The notes beneath the pieces are model-generated. The model had not been told where the DNA came from. It did not search any database and worked only from the letters and a program-made list of their open reading frames with translations. This document shows positions 32,384 to 34,668 of a stretch of 34,668 nt of DNA, one piece after another. Position numbers and translations under genes: made by a program. The number at the start of each line of letters is the position of its first letter. Position 1 is the first letter of the stretch. The DNA is from an uncultured Verrucomicrobiae bacterium (GTDB lineage: Bacteria > Verrucomicrobiota > Verrucomicrobiia > Limisphaerales > J093), in NCBI GenBank assembly GCA_937946835.1, contig CALFAV010000075.1:1-34668 (forward strand), in the 5' to 3' direction.

Positions 32384-33219
32384 CCGCCGCGACTCTTCAA
32401 CGCCTCGAGGGTGCGCACCACCTGCCGCGTGGCCGCCACGTCGTGCGTGCGCACAATCTCCACGCCCCGCAGCACGGCCCAGGCCGCGCAGGCCAGCGAG
32501 CCGGCCAGCCGCTCGGCCGCCGGCACTCCCAGCAACCGGCCCAGAAACGACTTGCGCGAGGCGCCGAGCAAAATCGGCCGCTGGTGGCGTCTAAAGGACT
32601 CCAGCGTGGCCAGCAACCGCAAATTGTGCTCGAGATCCTTGCCAAAACCGAGGCCCGGGTCCAATACCACCTGCTCGGCGCGCACCCCCACCGCCGCCAG
32701 CCGGGCCAGTTGCCGCTCGAAGAACGCCCCCACCTCGGCGGTCACGTCCGTGTAATGCGGCGCGGCCTGCATGGTCTGTGGCGTGCCCTGCATGTGCAGG
32801 CACACGTACCCGGCCCCGGTCTCCGCCAGCAGCCGCGCCATCTCCGGGTCCTCCCGGTTGGCGGCGATGTCGTTGACGATGCTCGCCCCGGCCGCCAGGG
32901 CCGCCCGGGCCACCGCCGGTTTCTGCGTGTCAATCGAAAGCACGGCCCGCGCCCGGCCGGCCAGCGCCTCGAGCACCGGGAGCACCCGCCGCAATTCCTC
33001 GGCCTCGCCGACCGGTTCCGCCCCGGGGCGCGTGGACTCGCCGCCGATGTCCAAAATGTCCGCCCCTTCCCGCTCCAGCTCCAGGGCGTGGGCCACGGCG
33101 GCCTCCGGCGTTGCGTACCGCCCGCCGTCGTAAAACGAGTCCGGCGTCACGTTCACCACTCCCATCAAGAGGGTGGGACGGGGGAACTCCCAGCGATGGC
33201 GACCGGCTTGCCAGATCAT
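32377..33219 (-). CDS. folP: Dihydropteroate synthase
   Basis: FolP joins p-aminobenzoate to the pterin pyrophosphate in folate synthesis and is the sulfonamide target. The 280-residue protein has MGVVNVTPDSFYDGG, the DIGGESTRPGAEPV loop, SIDTQKPAVARAAL, VNDIAANRED, LDPGLGFGKDLEHN, LLGASRKSF and RTHDVAATRQ. ATG 33219 is chosen because AGGAAGG lies 9 bases upstream and the fold begins with WQAGRHRW; an upstream start at 33294 would add 25 residues with no family match. folP next to cdaA is also known from Bacteroidetes, and folP next to glmM from E. coli. Confidence 0.95.
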   Translation of the reverse strand: MIWQAGRHRWEFPRPTLLMGVVNVTPDSFYDGGRYATPEAAVAHALELEREGADILDIGGESTRPGAEPVGEAEELRRVLPVLEALAGRARAVLSIDTQKPAVARAALAAGASIVNDIAANREDPEMARLLAETGAGYVCLHMQGTPQTMQAAPHYTDVTAEVGAFFERQLARLAAVGVRAEQVVLDPGLGFGKDLEHNLRLLATLESFRRHQRPILLGASRKSFLGRLLGVPAAERLAGSLACAAWAVLRGVEIVRTHDVAATRQVVRTLEALKSRGGC

Positions 33220-33443
33220 GATGATGCGCCTTCCTCCGGGCGGGCCACACGGGTTCCGGGTCCGTGCGGGCGCGCCAATCGGAGCGATGCGCACTTATCT
33301 CCGGACCAAAGGCAGGCTGTCAACGCGGGCTTTGGGAAATTTGGCTCCCAGCGGAGTCGAGGGTAGGTCCGACGCGGTCGGCCCGGCAACAGAGCAACCC
33401 ACCGCCCACTGCTCCGGGGCCGACCAGAGCCGCCGCCGCGCCT

Positions 33444-34109
33444 TCAACCCGTCACTTCTGTTCCCACTTCCGCCGGGCAAAACACGCCGGACCGCGCGGG
33501 CGGCACCCGTCCAAACTGCCCGGCCACGAACCCGCCGAGAAACCGCGCCAACTCGCGCAGCACCGCCGGTTCGGGCCGGGCCGGACCAAGGGCCGCCAGC
33601 GGTCCCGCACCCAGCACCCGCAGGGCCAGACGGGCCTCCGGACCCAGGCGGGTTTGCTCCGGGTTGGGCTGCAGGCCCAGCCTTTTCAGCAGTTGCCACT
33701 CGAAGGCCAAAGCCAGGAGATCGGGGGGAACGGTGTCGGCCCGCAACAGGTCCCGGAGCAGGGCGTAGAGTTCCGGCACCGGCGTGTCGGGTTCGGTGGC
33801 CAGTTCGAGCAGTTGCACCGCGTAGGCCGCGGCCCGGAGCCGGGCCAGGTCGGAACGCAGGACCGGGTGAGGGTCGCGGACCACGACCTCGCGCAAGAGG
33901 TGGAGGTCGGACCGACGGCGGCGCTGGAAACTCAGGTCCACCTCGAAAAACAGGTCCAGTTTGCCGCGGAACGGGGATTTGGGCCGGCGCGCGCCCTTGG
34001 CGACGGTGGCCAGACGGCCGCCGCGTTCGGTCAACCAGTGGACGATGAGGCTGGTCTCGCTCAGCGGCCGCACGCGCAGGACAATGCCCGGGGTGCGCTC
34101 GGCGTTCAT
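33444..34109 (-). CDS. recO: DNA repair protein RecO
   Basis: RecO anneals single strands and loads RecA with RecR in recombinational repair. The 221-residue protein starts with the RecO OB-fold (GIVLRVRPLSETSLIVHWLTE, GRLATVAKGARRPKSPF, LDLFFEVDLSF) followed by the helical domain (LLREVVVRDP, AYAVQLLELATEPDTPVPELYALL, AFEWQLLKRLGLQP). The zinc-binding cysteines of many RecO proteins are not seen; only one Cys lies near the C-terminus, and the protein is slightly short. ATG 34109 overlaps the TGA of the DUF502 gene (ATGA). The gap of 224 bases to folP shows nothing recognised, so a new transcript may start there. Confidence 0.9.
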   Translation of the reverse strand: MNAERTPGIVLRVRPLSETSLIVHWLTERGGRLATVAKGARRPKSPFRGKLDLFFEVDLSFQRRRRSDLHLLREVVVRDPHPVLRSDLARLRAAAYAVQLLELATEPDTPVPELYALLRDLLRADTVPPDLLALAFEWQLLKRLGLQPNPEQTRLGPEARLALRVLGAGPLAALGPARPEPAVLRELARFLGGFVAGQFGRVPPARSGVFCPAEVGTEVTG

Positions 34110-34668
34110 GGCCCCGGGGGTGGGGAGACCGTCACCGGGGACAGCGTGCCGGTCCACCGGGCCTGGTCGGCCAGGTTGCGCGGCACAATTGAACCCACGC
34201 TGATGATGAACTTGATACCGTCGGCCACCGACATGTTGAGCCGGATGACGTCTTCATCCGGGACCAAGATCAGGAACCCGCTGGTGGGATTGGGGGTGGT
34301 GGGTACGAAGATACCGTCCAAGGGCCGGCCCAGGCGGGACTCCGGCTCGGGAAATTCCTCGGTGGTCAGGAACCCGATGGTGTAGATGCCCCGCCGCGGG
34401 TACTCGATCAGCACCACCTGTTTGAACGAGGACTTGCTGCTGCTGGTGAAGGCCTCGTTGACCTGCTGAATGGTGCTGTAAATCTTGTTGAGCAGGGGCA
34501 CGCGGCGCAGCAACTGGTCCATCCAGTAAATGACCCGTTTGCCCACGTAGTAGCGGGTGGCCCGGCCCACCGCGGCGATCAACACCACGGCCAGCGCAAA
34601 CGAGGCCAGGCTCCAATACCAGTAGGTGGCCCCCCGCCCGCCCTCGCTGTGGGTGATCTCCCGCGGTA
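34106..34668 (-). CDS. DUF502 family membrane protein, partial
   Basis: The frame is open to the right edge of the window, so the N-terminus is missing. The visible part begins in a membrane segment (YWSLASFALAVVLIAAVG) and continues with VPLLNKIYSTIQQVNEAF, QVVLIEYPRRGIYTIGFLT, FVPTTPNPTSGFLILVP and LNMSVADGIKFIISVGSIV, the signatures of DUF502 proteins. The function of the family is not established. A GTG at 34588 is internal, not a start. It overlaps recO by 4 bases. Confidence 0.9.
   Translation of the reverse strand, partial: PREITHSEGGRGATYWYWSLASFALAVVLIAAVGRATRYYVGKRVIYWMDQLLRRVPLLNKIYSTIQQVNEAFTSSSKSSFKQVVLIEYPRRGIYTIGFLTTEEFPEPESRLGRPLDGIFVPTTPNPTSGFLILVPDEDVIRLNMSVADGIKFIISVGSIVPRNLADQARWTGTLSPVTVSPPPGP

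Overview
The window is strongly GC-rich bacterial chromosome. I think it comes from the Verrucomicrobiota, possibly the Limisphaerales/Pedosphaera side. This is an inference from gene content, from the 'VQ.S.DL..W...RFYRL' type modules on two secreted proteins, and from the palindromic repeats that fill the larger gaps. No rRNA, tRNA, prophage or CRISPR array was seen. Genes are mostly housekeeping, packed in short operons with 4-base ATGA/GTGA overlaps.

Layout. 1-412: decayed, internally deleted IS1182-type transposase running off the left edge. 568-3367 (minus): a hybrid histidine kinase and a response regulator with two receiver-like domains. 3753-7169 (plus): secreted CocE-type hydrolase, then plsY-gpsA (glycerol-3-phosphate formation and first acylation). 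7221-8458 (minus): pyrE-thrH. 8956-12426 (minus): full-length pyruvate carboxylase. 12840-14240 (minus): secreted alpha/beta hydrolase. 14322-17871 (plus): three overlapping CNNM/CBS (hemolysin C/CorC-like) membrane proteins. 17825-18796 (minus): unrecognised membrane protein. 19595-21760 (plus): a single reading frame fusing a low-molecular-weight protein phosphatase, ribose-5-phosphate isomerase B and serine hydroxymethyltransferase. 22177-24245 (plus): Tat-exported TIM-barrel protein overlapping an alpha-oxoamine synthase. 24331-27165 (minus): a 944-residue secreted protein, possibly a glycosidase. 27281-29742: hemB, an FHA-domain membrane protein on the other strand, and a lipoate ligase-like gene. 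29768-34668 (minus): DUF502 protein - recO - folP - cdaA - YbbR protein - glmM, joining DNA repair, folate synthesis, cyclic-di-AMP signalling and the entry to peptidoglycan precursor synthesis.

The two most notable things are the triple fusion and the repeats. The fusion puts into one polypeptide three functions that lie close together as separate genes in Bacillus subtilis (ywlE, ywlF/rpiB, glyA). The repeats occur in four of the five long gaps (8.5-8.9, 12.6-12.8, 18.9-19.4 and 21.9-22.1 kb). They are short hairpins with an NCC-type triloop, in two sequence classes, and their arms vary in a compensatory way, like a REP/BIME family. A third signal is a TANNNT hexamer exactly 6 bases before the ATG of plsY, the TIM-barrel gene and hemB, which suggests leaderless transcripts.
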